Source: Allgaiera indica
Lineage (GTDB): Bacteria; Pseudomonadota; Alphaproteobacteria; Rhodobacterales; Rhodobacteraceae
Length of the DNA stretch: 64,000 bases
Assembly (NCBI RefSeq): GCF_900106675.1
Contig: NZ_FNOB01000009.1
Span: forward strand, 124,001-188,000
Direction: 5' to 3'
A program made the translations under genes and the position numbers. Each line of letters begins with the position of its first letter. The stretch's first letter is position 1. The notes under the pieces are model-generated. The model was not told the origin of the DNA, made no database searches, and worked only from the letters and a program-made list of their open reading frames with translations. Below, one piece after another: positions 33,934-41,552 of this stretch.

Positions 33934-34268
33934 TGGTCAACATTTGTGGTGTAGATTTAAAAAATGTATCGAAAATATGGCGGAGATAGTCTGCGGATCA
34001 GGCCGGCCAGAAAGCCATTCCCACCCTTGCTTTGCTCGGCTTTCCGGTAGCGCATTAGCGAGAATAGTGGCAGACGCGCGCGGCGCCCGCAGTAGGCGGC
34101 ATGAATGTCAGCGGGCACGCGGATAGAGACTTACCGTCGGTTGCCCGGCGCTTGCCTAGCTGGCCGCGTCTCTCGTGGCGCTCCCTTGGCGACGGCAGGG
34201 CCATCGACAACGAGCGCGACGAGAGCGCGGGGGCTCACCGGGTCTTGGGCGTTTAAACAGGCAGGCCC
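33934..34268. other. 335-base intergenic region with promoter for the GHKL operon
   Basis: AT-rich near 33920-33975, with a TTGACC hexamer reading leftwards. An imperfect inverted repeat (TGTGGGAG...CTCACATA, 33901-33924) lies at the probable promoter. The remainder is GC-rich with no convincing gene. Confidence 0.35.
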
Positions 34269-34694
34269 CTACATGCTCGCAAGGCGGACGCGGCGAACCT
34301 TGTGGTAGGCAAACTTAATCGTGTCGAACTGATCAGGTTGCAAGTCATGGACCTCGATGTAGTCCCAAAAGGCCTTCTCGATACCCACGCCTTCCGTTTT
34401 CATCCAGGCAGTCACCCAGTCGAAGACGTGAGCGTAGTCGTGGGGTGACTTCTTACCGAGCGCCTTTCGTGCCTTCGACCGGATCACGGGCGTCGCGAGA
34501 TCGTTCGTCAGCGCCACCTCGACGTCTTCGCGCGGATCGAACTCGTCGATCTTGGCGCAGAGCCTCTCGAAGTACCGCCGCGCATCATCCGGAAGTACGT
34601 CGAGGTGCGTCGCGAGAATCGCCCACGCCGCGTAGGCGTCGCCTTCTTCTTCGTCTGTCAAGTTGAGCAATTCATCCTCCGGGCTCATGCACAT
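34269..34694 (-). CDS. Unknown acidic protein
   Basis: 141 residues from ATG 34694, with AAGGAG eight bases upstream; an upstream in-frame extension to 34751 lacks this site. No family recognised. The N-terminus is acidic (SPEDELLNLTDEEEGDAYAA), then a helical stretch LDVLPDDARRYFERLCAKID. The C-terminal half has HDYAHVFDWVTAWMKTEGVG and YIEVHDLQPDQFDTIKFAYH. A single leftward gene divergent from two small rightward genes. Acidic phage-type proteins can be DNA mimics or inhibitors, but nothing proves that here. Confidence 0.6.
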   Translation of the reverse strand: MCMSPEDELLNLTDEEEGDAYAAWAILATHLDVLPDDARRYFERLCAKIDEFDPREDVEVALTNDLATPVIRSKARKALGKKSPHDYAHVFDWVTAWMKTEGVGIEKAFWDYIEVHDLQPDQFDTIKFAYHKVRRVRLASM

Positions 34695-34790
34695 TCGCGA
34701 TCTCCTTAAGGAAGAAAGTGGCACGCCAAAGAGGCGAAACCACGGCGGCAACGCACTGGCGTTCTGCTGGCATTATAGGAGCACTACCTC

Positions 34791-35054
34791 ATGACTACCG
34801 AACTCGTAACTTCGATCCTCACGACTGATCCGGTGCACTGCTTCGCCAACCGCAACGTGATGCTGATGGTACGGAACCACACCATCGACATGCGCGAGAA
34901 GGATGAAACTCGCGTCCTCAAGTATGTCGTCCACGATCCACACATCCGCTCTGAACTGGAAGCCTTGCACGCCTGCATCAGTGACGCACTGGCTGCGTTC
35001 AGGAAACTTGGGGCAGAATCATGCGGTGGCAATGTGTTGGAGGCCTCGGCATGA
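34791..35054 (+). CDS. Small unknown protein near the right end
   Basis: 87 residues, no recognised family. It begins MTTELVTSILTTDPVHCFAN and includes an alternating hydrophobic stretch NVMLMVRNHTIDMRE and a helix SELEALHACISDALAAFRKL. AGGAG lies eight bases before the ATG. Its stop overlaps the start of the next 44-residue gene (ATGA), arguing that both are translated. Confidence 0.6.
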   Translation: MTTELVTSILTTDPVHCFANRNVMLMVRNHTIDMREKDETRVLKYVVHDPHIRSELEALHACISDALAAFRKLGAESCGGNVLEASA

Positions 35055-35185
35055 CCCGGAAGATGCGTGACCGGCTCCGTCTGATCAGTCGCGGCCTCGA
35101 CGAGTACAGCTACGTCCGCTTCAAGCACTGCGGGCGGGTGTATATCTTCATGGAAGGGCGGTGGTGGACTTCACCCAAGGTCTAG
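35051..35185 (+). CDS. 44-residue basic small protein
   Basis: Reads MTRKMRDRLRLISRGLDEYS, then YVRFKHCGRVYIFMEGRWWT and SPKV. It is very basic and aromatic. The ATGA overlap with the preceding gene supports translation. No family recognised. It is the last protein gene before the replacement tRNA. Confidence 0.5.
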   Translation: MTRKMRDRLRLISRGLDEYSYVRFKHCGRVYIFMEGRWWTSPKV

Positions 35186-35257
35186 AAAGCGTGCGGGCGC
35201 TGCTACTCAGCAGCGCCCTTGCGCGACCGCGCTGCCGCGTTTAGACGACGTGCTGCA

Positions 35258-35334
35258 GGCCCCGTAGCTCAACTGGATAGAGCAGCCGCCTTCTAAGCGG
35301 CAGGTTGAGGGTTCGATTCCTTCCGGGGTCGCCA
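35258..35334 (+). tRNA. tRNA-Arg(TCT), intact copy carried by the element
   Basis: 77 bases including encoded CCA. Acceptor GGCCCCG pairs CGGGGTC, D stem GCTC, anticodon stem GCCGC/GCGGC, loop CTTCTAA with anticodon TCT at 35292-35294, T stem GAGGG/CCTTC with loop TTCGATT. It lies just inside the right attachment site and probably replaces the host tRNA that the integration broke. Confidence 0.95.
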
Positions 35335-35415
35335 ATTGCATAGCAATTGCATAGTGAGGAAAATCGTGTCGAAAACTGCTTACGTTACAAGCGGTTGGGG
35401 ACGTAGGACAGCGAC

Positions 35416-35460
35416 CTTCTAATCAGGATGTTGGGGGTTCGAGTCCTCCCGGGATCGCCA
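35416..35460 (+). pseudogene. tRNA-Arg(TCT) 3' half at the right end (attR)
   Basis: Core CTTCTAAT, then CAGG completing the anticodon stem, variable loop, T arm (GGGTTCGAGTCCTCC region) and acceptor CGGGATC with G and CCA. Joined to the 5' half at 20193-20232 it gives a perfect tRNA. Confidence 0.9.
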
Positions 35461-35529
35461 TTTATTATTTATTGCCAATGAGGCATAAGAGTGCGCAAAA
35501 CGGCGATTTCGCGTGCGCACGCCTTGTCG

Positions 35530-36589
35530 GGCGTTGTTGCAGAAGTCAGCTCTGGAAGGATTCACACCGCGAATCCGGTAGGTTAAGAGGGCGGGCATGC
35601 GCAAGCCTGATCCTGCCCGCTACCGCACGACGAACTGGAAATCCTACAGTGAGCCATTGCCGCGCCATTGGTCCGAGTGACCATGGCGAGAAGGGATGGT
35701 GTCCAGCATCCTGCAGATGGCGGGGCTGGATGGGCCTGTCCCCGACTTCTCCACCCTGAGCCGCAGGCAAAAGACCATCACTGTCGAGATCTCGAGCCGC
35801 CGGGCGGCAGGTCCCCTCAACCTGTTGGTCGCCGGCACGGGGATCAAGTTCCTGGGGGATGGTGAATGGCTGGCCCGCAAGCACGGCGCGCATCGCAGAC
35901 GCCAATACCGCAAGGTCCATTTAGCGATGGACACGGGCTCCGGCGACACCTGGCCGTGGAATTCACGTCAAGCCGCGAGGGCGACAGCCCCGTCCTGCCG
36001 GACCTGCTGGACCAGATCCCGCCGGATCAGGAGATCGGCACCGTGACCGGCGATGGGGTCTTCGACACCCGCCGCTGCCACACTGCGATCCTTGCGCGGG
36101 GTGGCACGGCGATCATTCCCATCCGCAAGAATGGGCGCTTCTGGAAGGAGGACTGCCCTGCCGCGCTCGGCATTGCCCTCGGACCAATGGCGGACAATTC
36201 CTCGCCCCGCAATGACATTCTGCGCGCCACCCGACAACTTGGGCGCGCGATCTGGAAGCGCTGGTCGGGTTATCATGTCCGAAGTCGGATCGAGGCGAAG
36301 ATGCCCTCGCCGGTTCTCTCGAACCGGTGGCGTTCACCGGCTCGGCCTCAAGTCCTTCGGAGAGAGGATCGCCTCACGAGACCCGGACCGCCAGACCGCC
36401 GAAATCCAGACCCGCATCATTCGCCACTGGCGCTCGGACCGGTGGCGCGGCAGGGCTCATTCATGAACCGCTTCAATTCTCTCAGCCAAGTCGAAATCGA
36501 ACGCATCGTCTAAGGCTACCGGGGGAAGGGGGAGGCTCGTCTCCAAGGTGACTTCCGCAACAACGCGACCTGAATTGCGCAACAACGCC
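35530..36589 (+). mobile_element. Decayed IS5-family insertion sequence
   Basis: Terminal inverted repeats: GGCGTTGTTGC at 35530-35540 and GCAACAACGCC at 36579-36589, with CAG/CTG words extending the match inward. Inside is a broken transposase frame. The right end also has an inner GCAACAACGCG copy at 36557-36567. It inserted 70 bases beyond the tRNA-Arg 3' half. Target duplication is not evident. Confidence 0.75.
35597..36513 (+). pseudogene. IS5-family transposase pseudogene
   Basis: The frame starts MRKPDPARYRTTNWKSYSEP at 35597, as in intact transposases, then hits a stop (TGA at 35678). The expected stretch before GMVSSILQMAGLDGPVPDFS is missing, an internal deletion. The DDE-type core continues across frames: STLSRRQKT, TGIKFLGDGEW, HGAHRRRQYRKVHLAMDT. 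After a frameshift come DGDSPVLPDLLDQIP-like and DTRRCHTAI sequences, RNGRFWKEDCPAA-like text and the C-terminal MNRFNSLSQVEIERIV (stop 36513). At least three lesions, so inactive. Confidence 0.85.
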
Positions 36590-36608
36590 ACCGTGAGCCA
36601 ATCATGCC

Positions 36609-36634
36609 AAAAAAAGACCCGGGCAATGCCCGGG
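36609..36634 (-). terminator. Rho-independent terminator of the response-regulator gene
   Basis: Reading leftwards: CCCGGGC, loop ATT, GCCCGGG, then TCTTTTTTT. It lies about 120 bases beyond the stop of the OmpR-type regulator gene. Confidence 0.8.
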
Positions 36635-36753
36635 CCAAGTCCAACAGGGAGGATACCGTGCATGACCCCGCACGGTGAGGGAAGCTTTGGCGCAGGAAAC
36701 AATTCAGCGCCCAAAGGCAATATAGTCTTCAATTCTGGCAGGAATAGGGCAGT

Positions 36754-37440
36754 TCAGGCGACAAGCCGATATCCGCCGGATTCCGTCACGAGAAGGCGCG
36801 CATTCGAAGGATCGGGCTCGATCTTCTGGCGCAGGCGGTAGATGTGGGTTTCAAGCGTGTGGGTGGTGACGCCCGCGTTGTAACCCCAGACCTCGTGCAG
36901 CAGCACGTCGCGCGGCACCACACCTTCGGTGGCGCGGTAAAGAAACTTGAGAATGTTCGTCTCTTTTTCCGTCAGGCGGATCTTCTTGTCCTTCTCGTCG
37001 ACCAGCATCTTCTGGGCAGGACGGAACGTATAGGGCCCCAACTGGAACACGGCGTCCTCGGATTGTTCGTGCTGGCGCAGCTGGGCGCGGATGCGGGCCA
37101 GAAGGACCGGAAACTTGAAGGGCTTGGCGACATAATCATTGGCGCCCGCGTCGAGGCCCAGGATGGTATCGGCGTCGGTGTCGTGGCCGGTCAGCATCAG
37201 GACAGGGCATTTTACGCCCTGCTTGCGCATCCGGCGGCACAGTTCTCGCCCGTCGGTGTCGGGCAGGCCGACGTCCAGGATCACCAGATCGTAGTGACCG
37301 GCCTTGACCTGATCGGTCGCGTCGTGACCGTTCGCCGCCTCGAAAACGTCGAAATCTTCGGTCATCACCAATTGTTCGCTGAGCGCTTCGCGCAAGTCGT
37401 CGTCATCATCGACGAGCAGGATTTTCTTGAGGTTTCCCAT
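36754..37440 (-). CDS. OmpR/PhoB-family response regulator
   Basis: DNA-binding two-component regulator, 228 residues. Receiver domain: ILLVDDDDDLREALSEQL with the acidic pair, phosphorylation Asp in YDLVILDVGLPDTDGREL (about residue 54), Thr/Ser in LMLTGHDTD, and Lys in YVAKPFKFP. The C-terminal winged helix has RLTEKETNILKFLYRA and THTLETHIYRLRQKIE. I start it at ATG 37440, eight bases after GGAGG; an ATG two codons earlier is too close. No histidine kinase gene is adjacent. Divergent from ribA. Confidence 0.92.
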   Translation of the reverse strand: MGNLKKILLVDDDDDLREALSEQLVMTEDFDVFEAANGHDATDQVKAGHYDLVILDVGLPDTDGRELCRRMRKQGVKCPVLMLTGHDTDADTILGLDAGANDYVAKPFKFPVLLARIRAQLRQHEQSEDAVFQLGPYTFRPAQKMLVDEKDKKIRLTEKETNILKFLYRATEGVVPRDVLLHEVWGYNAGVTTHTLETHIYRLRQKIEPDPSNARLLVTESGGYRLVA

Positions 37441-37599
37441 CGTCATATCCTCCTTGATTGCCGAACAGATGCGGGAGCCCAGGCCCGACGGCAAGTTACT
37501 GCGGACCGGGTTCACGCGGACGTGTCGCTTTCACGGCAAATGTTTCAATTTCCGACCGGGCGGCCTAGATAAGGTTACAGCCCGCTTCCGGAACCTGAA

Positions 37600-38691
37600 A
37601 TGAGCCTTCGTCCAACCATTGTCGAGCAACTGGCCCGCGCCCGGGCGGATTTGCGCCTCGGCGTCCCTATCGTGTTGAGCCACATGGGCCGTGCCGCGGT
37701 CGCGGTGGCGGCCGAAACGCTGGACGCCGGCCGCCTGGCGCAGCTGCGGGTGATGGGCGAGGAACTGGTCCTTGCGGTTACCCAGTGGCGGGCTGAGACG
37801 CTGAAGGCGCGGGCCTATGACGGCGATCTGGCGCGGATCGTGGTGCCGCCGGACGTGGGGCTTGGCTGGCTTCGCGCAGTCGCCGACCCGGCCGACGATC
37901 TGAAAACGCCGATGAAAGGGCCCTTGATCACCCGGCGCGACGGCTCGGCCGATCTGCATCGCGCAGCACTGACGCTGGTGAAATCGGCGCATCTGCTGCC
38001 CGCAGCGGTGGTTTTGCCGGTCGCGGATGGCGCGGCGCTGGCGGGGCGGGACGGGCTGACCCTGATCGCGCTGGAAGCCGCCGAGGCCGAGCTTTTCCGC
38101 GCCGCGCCGCTGCATCCCGTCGTCTCGGCGCGTCTGCCGATGCAGGCCTCGGCCGCGGGGCGTGTCCATATCTTCCGCCCCGATGACGGAGGCGAGGAAC
38201 ACTATGCGATCGAGATCGGTCGCCCCGATCGCGCCCAGCCGGTGCTGGTGCGGCTGCATTCGGCCTGTTTCACCGGCGATGTGCTGGGCAGCCTGAAATG
38301 CGATTGCGGGCCGCAACTTCGCGCCGCTTTGGCCCAGATGGGGACGCAGGGTGCGGGCATCTTGCTTTACCTCAACCAGGAAGGGCGTGGGATCGGCCTG
38401 GCCAACAAGATGCGGGCCTATTCGCTGCAGGATCAGGGCTTTGACACGGTCGAGGCCAACCACCGCCTGGGATTCGAGGATGACGAGCGTGATTTCCGCA
38501 TCGGTGCCGGCATCTTGCGCGAAATGGGCGTGGGCCGGATCCGGCTGATGACCAACAACCCGCGCAAGGTGCGGATGATGGGGCAGATGGGGATCGAGGT
38601 GGTCCAACGGGTGCCGCTCAAAGTTGGCCAGACGCCCGAGAATGCCGCCTATCTGGCCACCAAGGCGGAAAAATCGGGGCATCTGTTGTGA
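37600..38691 (+). CDS. ribA: GTP cyclohydrolase II
   Basis: First committed riboflavin step: opens GTP to 2,5-diamino-6-ribosylamino-pyrimidinone phosphate. 363 residues. The first ~150 are an extension resembling a degenerate DHBP-synthase-like domain (VVLPVADGAALAGRDGLTLI), and the remainder is the cyclohydrolase. Zn ligands are in HSACFTGDVLGSLKCDCGPQ. LYLNQEGRGIGLANKMRAY and RLMTNNPRKVRMM are the active-site and phosphate blocks. Its stop overlaps the GTG start of the YkuD gene. Confidence 0.93.
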   Translation: MSLRPTIVEQLARARADLRLGVPIVLSHMGRAAVAVAAETLDAGRLAQLRVMGEELVLAVTQWRAETLKARAYDGDLARIVVPPDVGLGWLRAVADPADDLKTPMKGPLITRRDGSADLHRAALTLVKSAHLLPAAVVLPVADGAALAGRDGLTLIALEAAEAELFRAAPLHPVVSARLPMQASAAGRVHIFRPDDGGEEHYAIEIGRPDRAQPVLVRLHSACFTGDVLGSLKCDCGPQLRAALAQMGTQGAGILLYLNQEGRGIGLANKMRAYSLQDQGFDTVEANHRLGFEDDERDFRIGAGILREMGVGRIRLMTNNPRKVRMMGQMGIEVVQRVPLKVGQTPENAAYLATKAEKSGHLL

Positions 38692-39188
38692 CGCAGGCGC
38701 TGGTCGTCACCCGTTGGGGTGCGCGCTTTCGGGGCCGTTGGCTGCCCTGCGCGATCGGCCGCGGCGGGCTGACCCGCACGAAGCGCGAAGGCGACGGCGC
38801 CACGCCGATCGGCTCGCACTTGATCTTGGGCCTGATGTTCCGCCCCGATCGGATCCCCGCCAGCATCTTGCCCGGCTGGGCCCGACCGATCGGGCCGTTC
38901 GATCTGTGGTCGGACGATCCCGCCGACCCGGCCTACAATCACCTCGTCCGCGCGCCGCATCCCCATAGCCACGAATCGCTGCGCCGACCCGACCCGCTGT
39001 ACGATCTGGTCTTCGTGACCGGCTGGAACTATCCCCGCGCCACGCCGGGCCGTGGGTCGGCCATTTTCGTTCACCGCTGGCGCAAGCCGCGCTACCCGAC
39101 GGCGGGTTGCGTGGCCTTCGCGCCGCAGGATCTGCTTTGGCTGGCGCGCAGCCTTCCCCCAGGCACGCCGCTTGTCGTCAAGGGCTGA
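38688..39188 (+). CDS. L,D-transpeptidase catalytic-domain (YkuD-like) protein
   Basis: 166 residues from GTG 38688 (GTGA overlap with the ribA stop). The catalytic motif is AIFVHRWRKPRYPTAGCVAF near residues 125-144: His and Cys of the YkuD H-x-x-S/T-x-G-C signature. RTKREGDGATPIGSHLIL near residue 31 is the typical entry strand. No signal peptide is evident, so it may be cytoplasmic or exported otherwise. Coupling to ribA is common in this bacterial group as I recall. Likely peptidoglycan cross-link or lipoprotein-anchor chemistry; substrate not shown. Confidence 0.8.
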   Translation: MTQALVVTRWGARFRGRWLPCAIGRGGLTRTKREGDGATPIGSHLILGLMFRPDRIPASILPGWARPIGPFDLWSDDPADPAYNHLVRAPHPHSHESLRRPDPLYDLVFVTGWNYPRATPGRGSAIFVHRWRKPRYPTAGCVAFAPQDLLWLARSLPPGTPLVVKG

Positions 39189-39253
39189 CCTTCCCGTTCT
39201 GCCTATCTTCTTTCTGGTCCGAAAACCCTCGCCGCAGGCTCGCGAAGAGTCCC

Positions 39254-40021
39254 TTACGCGACGTGATCGGCCGCGTCGGCACCCAGGGGGCCCTTCGCCA
39301 CCCGATTCAGCCGCCGTCGCACCAGCCGCGACAGACGCTCCAGCGGTTCGACGCCAAGGCCGGAATCGTAGCCACGCACCTGTTCCTCGATGCCTTCGAC
39401 GGCGCGCGCCAGCGCCGGATCATGCGCGGTGCGTGCGATGCCACCCAGGAAGTTCGCCAGATAGGCCCGGGTCGGGCCGTCCGGTTCCTGCGCCAGCATC
39501 TCGGCGGCGAACTGCAGATCGTCGCGCAGCGCGATCGGGTCCGGCTCGATCATCGCGTCGGTGACCGGTACCGCGACCGGCACCCCGGCGCGCTGTCCCT
39601 CGGGCAGATGGCGCAGGATCAGCGACTGGAACGCGGCAAGCGATTGCAACGGTTTTTCGACGAAGCCGTCCGCGCCGGCCTCCAGCGCTGCGGGGCCGCG
39701 CCCGGCTTCCCCGCTGATCGCCAGCACCACCGCGGGACGCAGCGGCCCGTCCACGAGGCTTGCGATCAGCCCGGTCCCGGGACCGTCCGGCAGGCCGAGG
39801 TCGACGATCAGTGCATCGGGGCGATAGGTGCGCAGATGGCGCCAGGCGGCGGCCAGGCAATCGGCGCGGCGCAGGCGCGCGCCCGAGCGCAGGCACATCA
39901 GGCGCAGCGCCTCGGAGGCGAAGCGGCTGTCCTCGACAAGCAGGACCGTCAAGCCCTGTAGCGGCCGCTCCGGCGTGGGGGCGGATGGGATGGGGGAACG
40001 TTCAAGTTTGACCTCTGGCAT
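39254..40021 (-). CDS. Receiver-domain response regulator with unknown C-terminal domain
   Basis: 255 residues from ATG 40021, with GGAGG seven bases upstream. Receiver domain about 22-140: LTVLLVEDSRFASEALRLMC, phosphorylation Asp in PDALIVDLGLPDGPGTGLI, Ser in LAISGEAG, Lys in GFVEKPLQ. The tail (about 150-255) is helical with no DNA-binding motif and ends in the basic LERLSRLVRRRLNRVAKG. It is probably a signalling protein acting by protein contact. No kinase gene is next to it. Confidence 0.8.
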   Translation of the reverse strand: MPEVKLERSPIPSAPTPERPLQGLTVLLVEDSRFASEALRLMCLRSGARLRRADCLAAAWRHLRTYRPDALIVDLGLPDGPGTGLIASLVDGPLRPAVVLAISGEAGRGPAALEAGADGFVEKPLQSLAAFQSLILRHLPEGQRAGVPVAVPVTDAMIEPDPIALRDDLQFAAEMLAQEPDGPTRAYLANFLGGIARTAHDPALARAVEGIEEQVRGYDSGLGVEPLERLSRLVRRRLNRVAKGPLGADAADHVA

Positions 40022-40190
40022 GATGACCTCCTGTGCCGATGGAGCGGGCGGACCGGGGCGGCGCGCCATCCCGCGACTCGCATCAAAGCCCGATTTACCC
40101 TAACCGTCGGTAAACGATGCCGCCCAAGACCCTTGCGCCGCGGGGCGCTACCGGGGGATAACCGCGATGATCCAGCTTCAGGAGTAGCCC

Positions 40191-40595
40191 ATGATCGGCC
40201 GCCTCAATCACGTCGCCATCGCCGTGCCCGACCTTGCCGCCGCCAGCGCCCAGTACCGCGATACGCTGGGCGCCAGGGTCGGCGCGCCGCAGGACGAACC
40301 CGACCACGGCGTGACGGTGGTGTTCATCGAACTGCCCAACACCAAGATCGAACTGCTCCATCCGTTGGGCGAGGACAGCCCGATCAAGGGGTTCCTGGAC
40401 AAGAACCCCTCGGGCGGCATCCATCACATGTGTTTCGAGGTCGAGGACATCCTTGCCGCGCGCGACAAGTTGCAGGCCGAGGGCGCGCGCGTGCTGGGCG
40501 GCGCCGAGCCGAAGATCGGCGCCCATGGCAAGCCGGTGCTGTTCCTGCACCCCAAGGATTTCAACGGCTGCCTGATAGAGCTGGAACAGGTCTGA
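40191..40595 (+). CDS. mce: Methylmalonyl-CoA epimerase
   Basis: Interconverts (2R)- and (2S)-methylmalonyl-CoA in propionyl-CoA metabolism, supplying the B12-dependent mutase. 134 residues, full length, vicinal-oxygen-chelate fold. Metal-ligand regions are LNHVAIAVPDL (His 7), GGIHHMCFEVED (His) and CLIELEQ (Glu). ELPNTKIELLHPLGEDSPI is the typical substrate loop. Its stop overlaps the next gene's ATG by one base. Confidence 0.93.
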   Translation: MIGRLNHVAIAVPDLAAASAQYRDTLGARVGAPQDEPDHGVTVVFIELPNTKIELLHPLGEDSPIKGFLDKNPSGGIHHMCFEVEDILAARDKLQAEGARVLGGAEPKIGAHGKPVLFLHPKDFNGCLIELEQV

Positions 40596-40876
40596 TGGAT
40601 CTGGCCTCGGGGGTTCTGGTCTTTGCGCTGATCTGGGTGGTGGTGTTCCTGGTCGCGGTTCAGATCCGCCCCCACACCCAGGATGACGCGGGAGAGATCA
40701 CCCCCGGCACCCCGGCCTCGGCCCCGAAAAGCTTCGACATGAAGCGCAAGTTGCGCGTCACCACGCTGGTCGCGGTGGTGATCTGGGCGGCGGTGGCCTG
40801 GGTGATCACCTCGGGGGTGGTGACGCTTGACGATCTGGATATCGTCAAGCGCTTCGGGCCGGGCGCAGGCCACTGA
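40595..40876 (+). CDS. DUF1467-like small membrane protein
   Basis: 93 residues, two predicted membrane helices: GVLVFALIWVVVFLVAVQIR near the N-terminus and TTLVAVVIWAAVAWVITSGV near residue 58, separated by a polar loop. It matches the small DUF1467 proteins that follow methylmalonyl-CoA epimerase in many alphaproteobacteria. Function unknown. Confidence 0.8.
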   Translation: MDLASGVLVFALIWVVVFLVAVQIRPHTQDDAGEITPGTPASAPKSFDMKRKLRVTTLVAVVIWAAVAWVITSGVVTLDDLDIVKRFGPGAGH

Positions 40877-41552
40877 GGCGGTGGAACATATGGGTGAAGG
40901 TGGCCGCGCCCAGGATCGGCACCAGCAGGTTCACGATCGGCACCCACAGCGGCAGTGCCATCAGCACCCCGGCCAGCCAGATCTGGCCCAGATGTCGGCG
41001 CCGCAGCGCCCCCGCGCCCCGGCGCCCCAGCCGCCGCATCGCGGCCAGCTGAAAGAACCCCTGGCCCAGCACGAAGCCGTTCACCGCCAGGAACAGCAGC
41101 GGCGCCAGCGGCCCCGCGAACAGCCCCAGCCCCAGTGCCAGCAGGTTCGCCACCGCGGTCAGTGCGAAAAAGGCCAGCCCGTCGACCAGCATCTCTGACC
41201 AGGGCAGCGGCGGCGGGGGCGGCAGCGCGGGGTAGTGGCGCGCCTCGACCGCCGCCGCGACCTGATCCAGGAACAGCCCCGAGAACGCCCCCGAGACCGG
41301 CACCATCAGAAAGACCGAGGCCAGCAGCATCACCAGACCCGCGCCCAGGCCCAGGGCCATGTGCAGCGGCACGCTCCAGCCCAGCCATGGCAGGGTGACG
41401 GCATCCGGCGTGAAGAACGCGATTACCCCCAGCGTCGCGGCATAGATGCCGATCAGCAGCAGCAGCGTCAGCCCAAGGCCCAGCCACAGAACGCGCCGGA
41501 AGCGCGGATCACCGATCTGGCCCAGCGCGCGCAGGAAATCACCCAGTATCAT
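40845..41552 (-). CDS. EI24/CysZ-family integral membrane protein
   Basis: 235 residues with about five to six hydrophobic segments. Family features are MILGDFLRALGQIGDPRFRR at the start, FSGLFLDQVAAAVEARHYPA near residue 90, and a long hydrophobic C-terminal half. CysZ relatives are sulphate permeases, but many EI24 proteins have no known substrate. ATG 41552 overlaps the nitroreductase stop (ATGA). Its 3' end overlaps the convergent DUF1467-like gene by 32 bases. Confidence 0.78.
   Translation of the reverse strand: MILGDFLRALGQIGDPRFRRVLWLGLGLTLLLLIGIYAATLGVIAFFTPDAVTLPWLGWSVPLHMALGLGAGLVMLLASVFLMVPVSGAFSGLFLDQVAAAVEARHYPALPPPPPLPWSEMLVDGLAFFALTAVANLLALGLGLFAGPLAPLLFLAVNGFVLGQGFFQLAAMRRLGRRGAGALRRRHLGQIWLAGVLMALPLWVPIVNLLVPILGAATFTHMFHRLSGLRPARSA

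Larger units (their letters stand above)
20225..35423. mobile_element. Integrated phage-satellite-like element in a tRNA-Arg gene
   Basis: About 15.2 kb bounded by the 8-base core CTTCTAAT, which falls in the anticodon loop of a tRNA-Arg(TCT) split between the two ends. From left to right it carries integrase, excisionase-like protein, primase-helicase, an origin-like palindrome region, DUF4055 portal, several unknown genes, terminase small-subunit candidate, split terminase large subunit, cargo genes and an intact tRNA-Arg. No capsid, protease, tail, lysis or obvious repressor gene is visible. Identical 13-mers GCAATTGCATAGT occur inside both ends (20325-20337, 35343-35355) and may be integrase arm sites. 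Confidence 0.85.

Noticed and set aside
35597-36513. Functional transposase
   Set aside because: Premature stop, internal deletion and frameshift make it a pseudogene.
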